The notes below the pieces were generated by a model. It saw only the letters and a list, made by a program, of their open reading frames with translations. It was not told the origin of the DNA and did no database searches. The position numbers and the translations under genes were made by a program. From Streptomyces luomodiensis (lineage in GTDB: Bacteria; Actinomycetota; Actinomycetes; Streptomycetales; Streptomycetaceae): a stretch of DNA of 64,000 bases. Below, in pieces: positions 43,963 to 52,874 of the stretch (its first letter is position 1; each line of letters starts with the position of its first letter). The DNA lies in assembly GCF_031679605.1 (NCBI RefSeq), contig NZ_CP117522.1, forward strand, positions 9,424,001-9,488,000. Reading direction: 5' to 3'.

Positions 43963-45252
43963 CTATTCCGGTCCTGCTTGGGCCAGGCCGACGAGGGCTT
44001 CGGCCTCGCCGGGGTCGAAGGGGGTGGGCCCGTGCCAGTGGAGCAGGAGGATGGTGGCGTCGTCAGCGAGGTGTCCGTGGTGGTAGTCGAGGATGCTGTG
44101 GATGAGCCGGCGCAGGGTTTCGGGAATGGACATGCCGTCGGTGAGGTGCGTGGTGATGAAGTCGATGAAGCGGTCGAGTCCGAATTCGCGGCCGCTGGGG
44201 TTGCGGGCTTCGGTGATGCCATCGGTGTAGGCCACGATCTGGTCCCCGGGGCCGAGCTGGGCGTGGCACAGGGGCGTTTCCTGGCCCAGGTCGGTACCGA
44301 GGGGTGGGCCGGGGTCGCACAGCAGGTGGGTGTTGCGGCGGTCGGGGTGGAAGAGGATCGGTGGGGGGTGGCCGCGGTTGACCCAGGAGAGCACCCCGGT
44401 GCGGGTGTCCAGGTCGGCGAGGACGGCGGTGGTGTAGCGGGTGCCGTCGAACTGCTCGGTCAGGACATTTTCGATGTGGTCGGCGATGGCGACCAGACCG
44501 GCGCCCTGGCGCCGGCTGTTGCGGCAGGCGGCCACCGCCAGGTTGGCGGTGACCCCGGCCGGGGTGTCGTGTCCCATGGCATCGAAGATCCCCAGGTGAA
44601 CGACATCGTCAGCCACCGCGTAGTCGAAGGCGTCCCCGCTGACCTGGTAGGCGGGCTCCAGCACGGCACTGAGCACGACCCGGTCACCCGCGAAGGTCAG
44701 CGGCGGCATCAGGTTCCACTGCATCTCGGCGGCCACGTTCATCGGCTGGGTACGCACCAGCCGGGCGTAGGAGTCGCTGAGCGCGCGTTTGCTGACCACG
44801 ATCAGCCCGACCAGGCCCGCGAGGGCTTGCAGGTCGGCGAGTGTCTGCATGTCGCCGTCCTGGCTGGTCACCCCCAGCACGCCGAGTCGCTCGGCGCCGT
44901 GCCGCAGCGGTACCCACCACCGGCGCGCCGTCGCGGTGGCCTGTGACGCCGGGGGGTCAGGGCCCGGTGGCTCGGGCTGGACCAGTCCCAGCTGGTAGGC
45001 GCGGCCCGCTGTGGTTCCTTCGATCCGCAGCTCGGCGGACCGGCCGCCGGCATCCGCTCCGGCGTCCAGACCGCGGCCGGTGAGCAGGAACAGGAGGTCC
45101 TGCTGGAGGTCGGACACATAGATGAGCACATCGCGCAGGCCCACGGCCCCGGCGTGCTGGGACACGTACGCCGGCAGCTGTTCGATGCTGGTCATATGAC
45201 TGTCGGCGAGGATGCTGCGCATCATCCGGCTGCAGTCGGTCACCCCGGCCAT
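43963..45252 (-). CDS. GAF-SpoIIE (PP2C-type) serine phosphatase
   Basis: 429 aa from the ATG at 45252 (GGGAGAAGG upstream). An N-terminal GAF-like sensory domain (about 20-160) precedes the PPM/SpoIIE phosphatase domain with its metal Asp motifs: VHLGIFDAMGHDTPAG, VAYTDGITEARN and HLADDATILLL. Likely dephosphorylates an anti-anti-sigma factor in a partner-switching pathway; no such partner gene is adjacent. Confidence 0.87.
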   Translation of the reverse strand: MAGVTDCSRMMRSILADSHMTSIEQLPAYVSQHAGAVGLRDVLIYVSDLQQDLLFLLTGRGLDAGADAGGRSAELRIEGTTAGRAYQLGLVQPEPPGPDPPASQATATARRWWVPLRHGAERLGVLGVTSQDGDMQTLADLQALAGLVGLIVVSKRALSDSYARLVRTQPMNVAAEMQWNLMPPLTFAGDRVVLSAVLEPAYQVSGDAFDYAVADDVVHLGIFDAMGHDTPAGVTANLAVAACRNSRRQGAGLVAIADHIENVLTEQFDGTRYTTAVLADLDTRTGVLSWVNRGHPPPILFHPDRRNTHLLCDPGPPLGTDLGQETPLCHAQLGPGDQIVAYTDGITEARNPSGREFGLDRFIDFITTHLTDGMSIPETLRRLIHSILDYHHGHLADDATILLLHWHGPTPFDPGEAEALVGLAQAGPE

Positions 45253-45638
45253 GATCACGCCTTCTCCCGGTTTTCGGCGCAAGATCCCGACAACCCGTCC
45301 GGTCGAAGCGCGACGGTTGTACGTCGCGCAGCCGCCCATGGGGCAACGGCGAGCCGACGACCTGCGGACGCCTCGCTTGAACGTGGAGTTCCGTCTCTGC
45401 CATCCAGCCTGCCCCCATCGGGCGCCGTGCGCCAGTATCGGAGGCCGGAGAACCTGCGTGTGTGACACCCGGTCCGGTGATCACATGCGCATCGAGGACG
45501 TGGTCGGCACGTGATCGGCATCGAGGAGGCCCGCCGGCCGGGCGCACCCGGCGAGCGCACGCACGGTCCACAGGCGTTCGCACAGCGCATGCACCAGCGA
45601 GCCGGTACGGCACTCAGCCCTCCCTCGTCGGCCCCGGT
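45253..45638. other. Intergenic stretch left of the Dpg-type biosynthetic locus
   Basis: 386 bp between the phosphatase start and the EctB-like stop, both on the minus strand. No convincing gene or hairpin; it marks the likely left border of the biosynthetic locus and holds the phosphatase promoter. Confidence 0.45.
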
Positions 45639-46913
45639 TCAGCGGGTCTCGGACACGGCTCGGGACAGGATGCGCAGTCCCTCCCGCGTCTCGTCGGCCG
45701 TGATGGTGAGCGCGGGCAGCAGTTTCACCACCTCGCCGTGCACGCCCGACGTCTCGACCAGCAGACCGAGTTCGAAGGCGCGCCGGCTCACCCGCGCGGC
45801 GCGGCCCCTGTCGTGGAACTCCAGCCCCCACACCAGTCCGCGCCCCCGATAGCCCTTGACCTCGGTGTGATGTTCCGCCGCGATCGCGGCCAGCGCCTCC
45901 TCGACCAGCCGGCCGCCGGCCCGGGTCTGCTTCTCCATGGCGGTGGCGTCCGTCCAGTACGTCCTCAGGGCAGCGGTCGCGGTGACGAAGGCGGGGTTGT
46001 TGCCGCGGAAGGTGCCGTTGTGCTCGCCGGGCTCCCAGACATCCAGCTCGGACCGGAACAGGCACAGCGACATGGGCAGGCCGTAGCCGCTGATGGACTT
46101 CGAGACGGTCACGATGTCCGGGACGATCCCCGCGTCCTCGAAGGAGAAGAAGGCTCCGGTACGGCCGCAGCCCATCTGAATGTCGTCGACGATGAGCAGT
46201 ACGCCGTGGCGGAGGCACAACTCGGCCAGGGTGGACAGCCATGCGGGACGTGCGACGTTGACGCCACCCTCGCCCTGCACGGTCTCGACGATCACCGCGG
46301 CCGGCCGGTCGAGACCTGATCCGGGATCGTCGAGCAGTCGCTCGAACCACGAGAAGTCCTCTGCCGCACCGCCGAGATAGTGGTCGAACGGCATCGTCGT
46401 GACGTGGGTGAGCGGCACACCGGCTCCGGCCCGCTTGAAGGCGTTCCCGGTGACCGCGAGGGCCCCCAGGGACATGCCGTGGAAAGCGTTGGTGAACGAC
46501 ACCACCGTCGCGCGGCCCGTCACCTTGCGCGCCAGCTTCAGCGCCGCCTCGACGGCGTTGGCACCGGTCGGGCCCGGGAACATCACCTTGTACGGCAGGC
46601 CACGGGGGTGCAGTACCAGCTCCTGGAACGTGCGCAGGAAGGTGCGTTTGGCGACGGTGGCCATGTCCAGACCGTGGGTGACACCGTCGCGTTCCAGGTA
46701 GTCGGCCAGGGCACGCTTGAGCACCGGGTTGTTGTGGCCGTAGTTGAGCGACCCGGCTCCGGCGAAGAAATCGAGGTAGGCGCGGCCGTTCTCGTCGTAC
46801 ATACGGCTGCCCCGTGCGCGGTCGAAGACGGTGGGCCAGGCACGGCAGTAACTGCGGACCGCCGATTCGAGGCTTTCGAAGGTGCTGAGGTCTGGCTGGC
46901 TGATGGTCACCAC
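45639..46913 (-). CDS. EctB-like diaminobutyrate aminotransferase
   Basis: 424 aa class III PLP aminotransferase: GAGSLNYGHNNPVLKRALADYL, GPTGANAVEAALKLARK, VETVQGEGGVNVA, LIVDDIQMGCGRTG and the PLP lysine in VTVSKSISGYGLP. These are EctB features; the enzyme makes L-2,4-diaminobutyrate from aspartate semialdehyde and glutamate. No ectA or ectC is nearby, so the product is probably a peptide building block. GTG start at 46913 (46910 also possible). Last gene of the leftward biosynthetic run. Confidence 0.85.
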   Translation of the reverse strand: MVTISQPDLSTFESLESAVRSYCRAWPTVFDRARGSRMYDENGRAYLDFFAGAGSLNYGHNNPVLKRALADYLERDGVTHGLDMATVAKRTFLRTFQELVLHPRGLPYKVMFPGPTGANAVEAALKLARKVTGRATVVSFTNAFHGMSLGALAVTGNAFKRAGAGVPLTHVTTMPFDHYLGGAAEDFSWFERLLDDPGSGLDRPAAVIVETVQGEGGVNVARPAWLSTLAELCLRHGVLLIVDDIQMGCGRTGAFFSFEDAGIVPDIVTVSKSISGYGLPMSLCLFRSELDVWEPGEHNGTFRGNNPAFVTATAALRTYWTDATAMEKQTRAGGRLVEEALAAIAAEHHTEVKGYRGRGLVWGLEFHDRGRAARVSRRAFELGLLVETSGVHGEVVKLLPALTITADETREGLRILSRAVSETR

Positions 46914-46979
46914 GGTTGTCCTCTTCGGTGAGGGCGGTGCGCGGAATCGAGGGGGCGGAGGACGGGCGGGGATGGGGCC

Positions 46980-48860
46980 TCACCCCGTATGCGCCTGCTC
47001 CGCGCGGACCAGGGACCGGGCCAGGGAGCGGAGGGTGCGGGGAGTGTCGAAGTGGCCGAACGTCAGCCCCGTCAGACCGCGTCGCCGCAGGCTCTCCACC
47101 AGTGCGGGAGCGAGGATGACCCGGCCGCCGGCGTCCGCGTAGGTCGGGGCCAGGTCCGTCAGCGGGGTGCCGTGCGTCTCCTGGAAGGCGAGGGCGAGTT
47201 CGCGTTCGGACTCGGTGACGGGTGGGAGGACGGGCAGGCCGTCCGCGGGTGCCCAGGAACCGTCCACGTCGAGGTCCGCGACGCCGGGACCGACACCGCG
47301 GCCCGCCGAGCCCTCGATGAGCCGGTAGCGGCGCGGCAGGACCAGGGCCACCGCCTCGTGCAGCCGGGCGAGGAGATGCTCGTGGACGTCGTACAGCGTG
47401 GACCGGGCGCCGAGGGACACCTGGGCGACGACCTCCTCGCCCTCGACCAGGACGTGTGCCGCGTGGACCCCCGGACACGAGGCCACCGCCTCCCGCACCG
47501 CGTCCGTGTCCACCCATACGCCGCCCACCAGCCGGGCCGTGGTGACGACACCGAAGTCCGCGGGCAGCAGCGCGCCCGCCGTCGCCAGTGGCGCGTCCGG
47601 CTCCCGGGCGACCCGCTCCAGGAAGCGGGGGAGGAGGTCACCCATACGGTGCACCACCGAGGCGGGGACCATGGTGGTGTCCACGTCGAAGTCGACCACC
47701 AGGTCATCGTCGTCGACGTTGATCCACACGATGTTCAGCCAGTGTGTATCCACCGGACGCCACGCGTCCTCGCGCGTCCACCGCACCTCCTCCTGTGCCT
47801 CCGCGCCGGCCGGCGGCGGCTGCGAGGGGCCCTGGTAGTTGAAGTACAGAGGGCGCACGGCGGACACGCCCCGTTCGGCCGCGAGCCGTAGCCGTGCCTC
47901 CGCCGGGCGGGGCCCGGACCCGACCTCAGCTCCGTAGGACCGCAGCGTGGCCGCGGAGGCGGCCTTGAGGGACTCCCGGAAGCTGGCCGACTCGTCGAAC
48001 TCCAGCAGGCTGTCCATCATCCGCGACACGCAGTCGATGCTGTCGTCCCCGGGCATCCGGTTGCCGATGGTGCTGCAGCACAGAACGCGGGGAAGCCCCG
48101 CGTGGCGGGCGAAGAGCCACGCGATGGCGTGGGTCAGCACCAGCGTCCGGGAGACGCCGTCGCGCCGGCAGATCTCGTCGACGAGCCGCAGCAGCCCCGT
48201 GTAGGACACCGACGACATGAGGAAGCGGGGTCCCGACGGCTTCTCGGCGGCCGACGGGAGGACCGCCTGCGGTACGAGGGCCGCCGGGTCGGTGCGGTGC
48301 GGATCGTCCCGGCCGGTGGACGCCGACCGGTCTTCCTTCGCCCGGCGGTCCAGGGGATGGGTGATGCGCAGGGCGGGGCGCCGGCCCGCGCACAGGTCCA
48401 GGAACTGCTGCCACAGATTGCGCAGTCCTGACCCGTCCGTGACGATGTGCTCGAAGACGAAGCCCACCGAGCGGACCTCACCGCCGCGCGTGAACAGCCG
48501 CACGCTCCACGGCGGACGCGGAAAGATCGAACCGCCGACCAGGGGATGCACCCCGGCCGTCCGGAACTCCTCCCGCGACGACTCGTCGGCCACCGACAGC
48601 GGCAGCCGCACGTCCGCCGGATCGAACACGACCTGGACCGGCAGATGGTCCGGCCCCAGCAGGAAGGCCGTCCGCAGCACCTCGAACCGCTCCACCAGAG
48701 CCGTGAAGGCGTCCCGGGCGGTGTCCACGTCGATACCGGGCGGCAGGTCCCACCACTTCGACCAGGCGATGTCGTACTCGCCCTGCTCCCGCCAGTAGAG
48801 CCGCAGCCACCAGCGTTCCTGGGACCGCGTGAGCCGACCGCTGCGCACCACACGGCTCAT
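46980..48860 (-). CDS. Stand-alone NRPS condensation protein with degenerate adenylation tail and dead carrier domain
   Basis: 626 aa. Residues 1-430 are a condensation domain; the core motif is FEHIVTDG (Glu137, His138, Asp142, Gly143), so the catalytic second His is kept while the first is Glu. Residues about 440-530 resemble only the C-terminal subdomain of adenylation domains (AVREAVASCPGVHAAHVLV). Residues about 560-620 align with a carrier domain, but the GGDSL attachment site reads GGRVI, so it cannot be phosphopantetheinylated. It probably condenses intermediates held on other carriers. ATGA overlap with the flavin monooxygenase gene. Confidence 0.78.
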   Translation of the reverse strand: MSRVVRSGRLTRSQERWWLRLYWREQGEYDIAWSKWWDLPPGIDVDTARDAFTALVERFEVLRTAFLLGPDHLPVQVVFDPADVRLPLSVADESSREEFRTAGVHPLVGGSIFPRPPWSVRLFTRGGEVRSVGFVFEHIVTDGSGLRNLWQQFLDLCAGRRPALRITHPLDRRAKEDRSASTGRDDPHRTDPAALVPQAVLPSAAEKPSGPRFLMSSVSYTGLLRLVDEICRRDGVSRTLVLTHAIAWLFARHAGLPRVLCCSTIGNRMPGDDSIDCVSRMMDSLLEFDESASFRESLKAASAATLRSYGAEVGSGPRPAEARLRLAAERGVSAVRPLYFNYQGPSQPPPAGAEAQEEVRWTREDAWRPVDTHWLNIVWINVDDDDLVVDFDVDTTMVPASVVHRMGDLLPRFLERVAREPDAPLATAGALLPADFGVVTTARLVGGVWVDTDAVREAVASCPGVHAAHVLVEGEEVVAQVSLGARSTLYDVHEHLLARLHEAVALVLPRRYRLIEGSAGRGVGPGVADLDVDGSWAPADGLPVLPPVTESERELALAFQETHGTPLTDLAPTYADAGGRVILAPALVESLRRRGLTGLTFGHFDTPRTLRSLARSLVRAEQAHTG

Positions 48861-49915
48861 TCGTTCTCCTCTCCGCGTCCGGGCCGGACCGTGTTCCGGC
48901 GCGCCACCTCGAAGGCCCGGTTGATGTCCTCGTGGTCCGTCTCGTACGAGCCGTTCAGCAGTACGTGCTCGACACCTGCCGCGAGATAGGCGCCGAGCCG
49001 GGCGCCGACGTCCTCGTGGGACCCCACGAGGAACGGCGCGCTCGCCCGCCCGTTGCGGAACGCGCCCAGCCAGTACGGGTCGGGCACCTTTGAGGCATCG
49101 GGCGTGGACTCCTCGGCCACCGCCCGCGTCGCCAGCTGCCGCGACCAGTTGCTTTGCGACAACGTCTTCAGCAGCGTCTCCTGGCGCCCTCGCCAGGTCT
49201 CGGGGAAGCGGTCCCGGGCCGTGCGCCAGGCCTCCAGCGGATCGGACCGGGCGATGATCCCGATCCGGATGCCGAAGGTACCGCGGTAGCCGTCGGCCAG
49301 CAGCGGTTCCAGGACGTCCCGTTCCCACTCCGGGTACGGGGCGGGATGGGTGATGACGACGTCCGCGACCTCCTTGGCCACCCGGAGGCCGGCCGGAGAG
49401 GACCCTGCCACGAAGAGCAGGCACCGCGCCAGGACCTCGGGCCGCGGCTCCAGCCGGAACCTCTCGTACCGGTAGTGCGGCCCCTCCTCGCTGACCTCCT
49501 CGCCGGCGAGCAGGCCCCGCAGCACCCTGCCGTACACCAGGAGCCGTTCGTAGCGCTCGTCGTGGCCGAGCAGGTCACCGGTGCTGCGCAGTTCGTCCTC
49601 GCGGGCTCCGGCCACCAGGTTGAAGTGCAGCGGGCGGCCGTAGAGCGTGGCGTACGCCGAGGCCATGGCCGCCGCCGTGTGCGGGGGGAGGGACGACGGC
49701 TGCACGGCGATCAGCGGCAGCAGCCGGTCCGTGACCGAACCCAGGTAGGCGGCGACCACCCAGGGGTCCACCTCGTGCAGGTTGTGCGGGACCAGCACGC
49801 CCGACCAGCCGGCCCGCTCGTACCCGGCGGCGGCACGCGTCAGCCGGGTCCGGAAGTCTTCGTCGAACTCCTCGAACGGGCTCATGGATTCGGGAGTCAC
49901 GGAGTAGATGTGCAC
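48857..49915 (-). CDS. LLM-class flavin-dependent monooxygenase
   Basis: 352 aa luciferase-like TIM-barrel protein (WSGVLVPHNLHEVDPWVVAAYLG; RPLHFNLVAGAREDELRSTGD; SHEDVGARLGAYLAAGVEHVLLNG). FMNH2/F420-dependent hydroxylase or N-oxidase family. In a peptide cluster it could hydroxylate an amino acid or amine; which one is unknown. GTG start at 49915; overlaps the condensation gene by 4 bp. Confidence 0.82.
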   Translation of the reverse strand: MHIYSVTPESMSPFEEFDEDFRTRLTRAAAGYERAGWSGVLVPHNLHEVDPWVVAAYLGSVTDRLLPLIAVQPSSLPPHTAAAMASAYATLYGRPLHFNLVAGAREDELRSTGDLLGHDERYERLLVYGRVLRGLLAGEEVSEEGPHYRYERFRLEPRPEVLARCLLFVAGSSPAGLRVAKEVADVVITHPAPYPEWERDVLEPLLADGYRGTFGIRIGIIARSDPLEAWRTARDRFPETWRGRQETLLKTLSQSNWSRQLATRAVAEESTPDASKVPDPYWLGAFRNGRASAPFLVGSHEDVGARLGAYLAAGVEHVLLNGSYETDHEDINRAFEVARRNTVRPGRGEENE

Positions 49916-49931
49916 GATCGCCTCGCTGTGG

Positions 49932-50699
49932 TCAGCCGGCGTCGAGGACGCCTGTGGGGTCGTTGCTGTTGCCCTGCGGGCGAAGGTCCTCCGGGTCGAC
50001 GTAGTCGCGGGTCCGGCGGATCAGCGTGGTGCTGTTCTGCCCGAACCGGTGGGGCTCGCGCAGGTTGAGCATCTCCAGGCGGCCGTTGTCGCGGGCCCGC
50101 AGGGACTCCAGGTAGCGCAGGACCGCCCGGCCCTCGGGATACGTCATCAGGTAGTGCGCGGCGAACACGCCGCCCGCCGGGTCGAGGAGGTCCCAGTACT
50201 CGCGGACGAAGGCCAGCGTGTCCCAGGTGTCGATCCAGGCGAAATCCAGCAGTCCGACCGCCTCCCGCACCCGCCCGCTGGAGCCCCGCAGATCACCCTC
50301 GATGACCTCGCACACGCCGGTGAGCTCCAGTTCCTCCAGCACCTTCCAGGCACGGGGCGCCGACGACGCGGTGTCCGTCATACGGTCGATGCAGACCAGG
50401 CGCGGCTCGTACGGCTCGTCGTAGTAGGCGGCGTGCGCGAGCGGCTGGACCACCTGGCCCTCCGCCGTGCCCAGCAGCGCCTTCTCCGCCTCGTACGCCT
50501 CCTTGTTGTCGCGCAGTGCTCGGGCGAGGAACGGGGTGGTGTAGCCCATGCCCACTTCCAGGACCCGCTGCGGGCGCAGGGTACGGACGAGCCAGTAGAG
50601 CAGGGGCGCGGTGGAGTCGGTGCACATCTCCGGCACCTGGAGGGACCTCACCGTCGCGGTGAACCGGTCGTCGAGGGCGGGGGCGGGATGGCTGAGCAC
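49932..50699 (-). CDS. Class I SAM-dependent methyltransferase-like protein
   Basis: 255 aa from a GTG at 50699 with a GGAGGA site. The SAM-binding motif is VLEVGMGYTTPFLARAL, with an acidic second strand LVCIDRMTD and FAWIDTWDT in place of motif II/III. A long insertion (ALRDNKEAYEAEKALLG) follows motif I. Substrate unknown; probably modifies a building block or the peptide. Confidence 0.68.
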   Translation of the reverse strand: MLSHPAPALDDRFTATVRSLQVPEMCTDSTAPLLYWLVRTLRPQRVLEVGMGYTTPFLARALRDNKEAYEAEKALLGTAEGQVVQPLAHAAYYDEPYEPRLVCIDRMTDTASSAPRAWKVLEELELTGVCEVIEGDLRGSSGRVREAVGLLDFAWIDTWDTLAFVREYWDLLDPAGGVFAAHYLMTYPEGRAVLRYLESLRARDNGRLEMLNLREPHRFGQNSTTLIRRTRDYVDPEDLRPQGNSNDPTGVLDAG

Positions 50700-50748
50700 G
50701 GGATCCTCCGTGGAGAGTCGGCGGCTGGTTCGGTGTGCGGGCGGCCGG

Positions 50749-51639
50749 TCACAGCCGTCTGAACGCGATGGCCGAGCAGGTGTGGGGCCCGAAGACGGCC
50801 GTGAGCAGAACATCCCCGGCGGCGAGAGCACCGGCGGCCGCCCGGCGGCCCACGGTGAGGAGGGGGTCCGCGGAGAAGCAGTGGCCGATGTCGGTGACGC
50901 GCCCGAGGGCCAGCCGGCCGGCGGGGACGCCGAGCGCGGCGGTCAGGAACCTCTGCGCGGTGGGGCGGTAGTTGGGCAGCACGACCTGGGTGACGTCCTC
51001 CCAGGTGAGACCGGAGACGTCCAGGAGCGCGGCCACGCTGTCCGAGGCGAGCCGGGCCGTCGTCAGGACGCCCTGCCGTGCCGGGTCGTCATCGGGCCGT
51101 ACCGCGGTCCGGCCGGCCACCGCCTCGACCCGCAGGACCGGGCCCGCGGCGGGCGGCCGCCGGGTGAGCAGGCAGGCCGCGGCGCCGTCGCTGAACACCG
51201 ACAGGCCGCTGGCCATCACCCGGCGCCCGGCGCGGGCCCGGTCCGCGAGCACGAGCAGCACCCGCTCGTACCTTCCCGTCGCCAGCAGCGCCGACGCGGT
51301 CTCCAGCGCGGGCGCCAGATTGCCGCAGTCGCGGCCGGACAGGGCGAGGTGCTCGGCCGCCGGCAGGCGCAGCCGTTGGCCGAGCCGGGCCAGGGAGGCA
51401 GCGGTGTCGGGGTCGTTCTCGCTGACGTAGACGATGAGGTCGGGCGGGTGCGGAGAGTGCGCGAGGGTCTGTTCGGCCGCGTCGGCGGCCAGTTCCCAGA
51501 TGTCCCGGGGGCTTTCCCTGAAGTGCGCGATCTCCTCGATCAGCGCGGTCAGATCGGTGTCGGCGGAGGTGGCCAGCTCGGACACCTTACGGGGCTCGCC
51601 GAGGGCCTCGCCGACCGCTGAGAGGTAGGTTTTGTCCAT
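50749..51639 (-). CDS. KAS III-like condensing/acyltransfer enzyme with altered active site
   Basis: 296 aa thiolase-fold protein. The likely nucleophile is Cys105 (SGRDCGNLAPALETASALL), and the domain-swap GHCFSADPLLTVGR near the C-terminus matches the family's GNTSAAS region. The usual catalytic His motif (HQAN) reads VVLPNYRPTAQRF, so the His is missing there. A decarboxylating condensation is therefore doubtful; acyl transfer or esterification, as in CerJ-type relatives, is more likely. ATG at 51639 with CAGGAG upstream. Confidence 0.7.
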   Translation of the reverse strand: MDKTYLSAVGEALGEPRKVSELATSADTDLTALIEEIAHFRESPRDIWELAADAAEQTLAHSPHPPDLIVYVSENDPDTAASLARLGQRLRLPAAEHLALSGRDCGNLAPALETASALLATGRYERVLLVLADRARAGRRVMASGLSVFSDGAAACLLTRRPPAAGPVLRVEAVAGRTAVRPDDDPARQGVLTTARLASDSVAALLDVSGLTWEDVTQVVLPNYRPTAQRFLTAALGVPAGRLALGRVTDIGHCFSADPLLTVGRRAAAGALAAGDVLLTAVFGPHTCSAIAFRRL

Positions 51640-51665
51640 GCGCTCCTGCCGTGTGTGCCGGGTCG

Positions 51666-52874
51666 TCACCAGGTCACGGGAAGGTGGTGCACCCCGTAGA
51701 AACCCATGTCGCCGGAGAGCGGCACCTCGTCCCGGGGGACCGCCAGGGCCAGCGTGGGGAACCGCTGGAACAGTGCCGGGAGGGCGACGCGCAGCTCCAT
51801 CCGGGCGAGGTTCTGGCCGACGCACTGGTGGATGCCGAAGCCGAACGCCATGTGGCCCTGGGCGCGGCGGCCGACGTCCAGTTCGTCGGGCCGGTCGAAC
51901 TGCGCCGGGTCGCGGTTGGCGGCGGGCAGCGAGACCGTGACCGACTCGCCCTTGCGCAGCACCTGCCCGGCCAGTTCCACGTCCTCCAGCGGGGTGCGGG
52001 GTACCCCGAAGTGGAAGATGGTCAGATAGCGCAGGAGTTCCTCCACCGCGCCGTCCGAGAGTGAGGGGTCGGCCCTGAACCGGTCGAGCTGGCCGGGATG
52101 GCTCAGCAGTGCGAACGTGCTCAGGCTCAGGGAGCCGGCGGTCGTCTCGTGCCCTGCCGTCAGCAGCAGCACGCCCAGGCCCGCGATCTCCTCGGTGGTC
52201 AGCGTGCCGTCCCGCACCAGCTGGCTGAGCAGGTCGTCCGCCGGGTGGCCGCGCCGGTACTCGGTGAGGTCCCGCAGCAGTCCGTCGAGCCGGTCCATGG
52301 CGGCCGACGCCTCCGCCGAGGACGCGTCGAGCCGGAACAGGGTGGCGCTGTCGCGCTGGAAGGAGGCCCGCTCCCCGTACGGCACGCCGAGCAGTTCGCA
52401 GATGACCAGCGAGGGCACGGGCAGCGCGAACGAGGCGACGAGGTCGGCCGGGGGACCGGAGCGGCCCAGCGCGTCGAGGTGGTCCTCCACCAGTCGCTCG
52501 ACGCGCGGTTGCAGGTCCTTCATCCGGCGCACGGTGAACCGGCCCGTCAACAGACGGCGGATCCGCGTGTGCTGCGGCGGGTCCATGTCGACCAGCCAGC
52601 CCGGCAGCGCGGGCGCGCCGAAGAAGGGGGCGATGCCGGGCCGGGACACCGGGGCCCGTTTCGTCTCCGAGCTCGCGCTGAACCGCTGGTCGGCCAGGAC
52701 GGTCCGGGCCAGCGCGTGGCTTGTCACCAGCCAGCCGGTGTGCCCGTCCGGGTAGCGCATCCGGCGCAGTCCGCCGCCGGTGCGGTAGGCGGCGAGTTCG
52801 GGCGGCGGGTCGAAGGGGTTCTCCCGCACCGTGGGATGCGGGACGGGCGGGTGCGGGGGGACGGTCCGGGTCAT
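51666..52874 (-). CDS. Cytochrome P450
   Basis: 402 aa soluble bacterial P450. Oxygen-binding I helix LLTAGHETTAG, ExxR region AVEELLRYLTIFHFGVPR, and heme loop FGFGIHQCVGQNLAR with the Cys ligand. CYP107/CYP105-like in character. It may hydroxylate a building block such as dihydroxyphenylglycine or the assembled peptide. ATG overlaps the upstream aminotransferase stop (ATGA). Confidence 0.92.
   Translation of the reverse strand: MTRTVPPHPPVPHPTVRENPFDPPPELAAYRTGGGLRRMRYPDGHTGWLVTSHALARTVLADQRFSASSETKRAPVSRPGIAPFFGAPALPGWLVDMDPPQHTRIRRLLTGRFTVRRMKDLQPRVERLVEDHLDALGRSGPPADLVASFALPVPSLVICELLGVPYGERASFQRDSATLFRLDASSAEASAAMDRLDGLLRDLTEYRRGHPADDLLSQLVRDGTLTTEEIAGLGVLLLTAGHETTAGSLSLSTFALLSHPGQLDRFRADPSLSDGAVEELLRYLTIFHFGVPRTPLEDVELAGQVLRKGESVTVSLPAANRDPAQFDRPDELDVGRRAQGHMAFGFGIHQCVGQNLARMELRVALPALFQRFPTLALAVPRDEVPLSGDMGFYGVHHLPVTW

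Noticed and set aside
45255..45590. Minus-strand frames in the gap between the phosphatase and the EctB-like gene
   Set aside because: Cys/Arg-rich low-information translation without start signals; treated as intergenic.
45639..46913. Ectoine biosynthesis operon
   Set aside because: Only an EctB-like gene is present; ectA, ectC and ectD are absent and the neighbours are peptide-biosynthesis genes.
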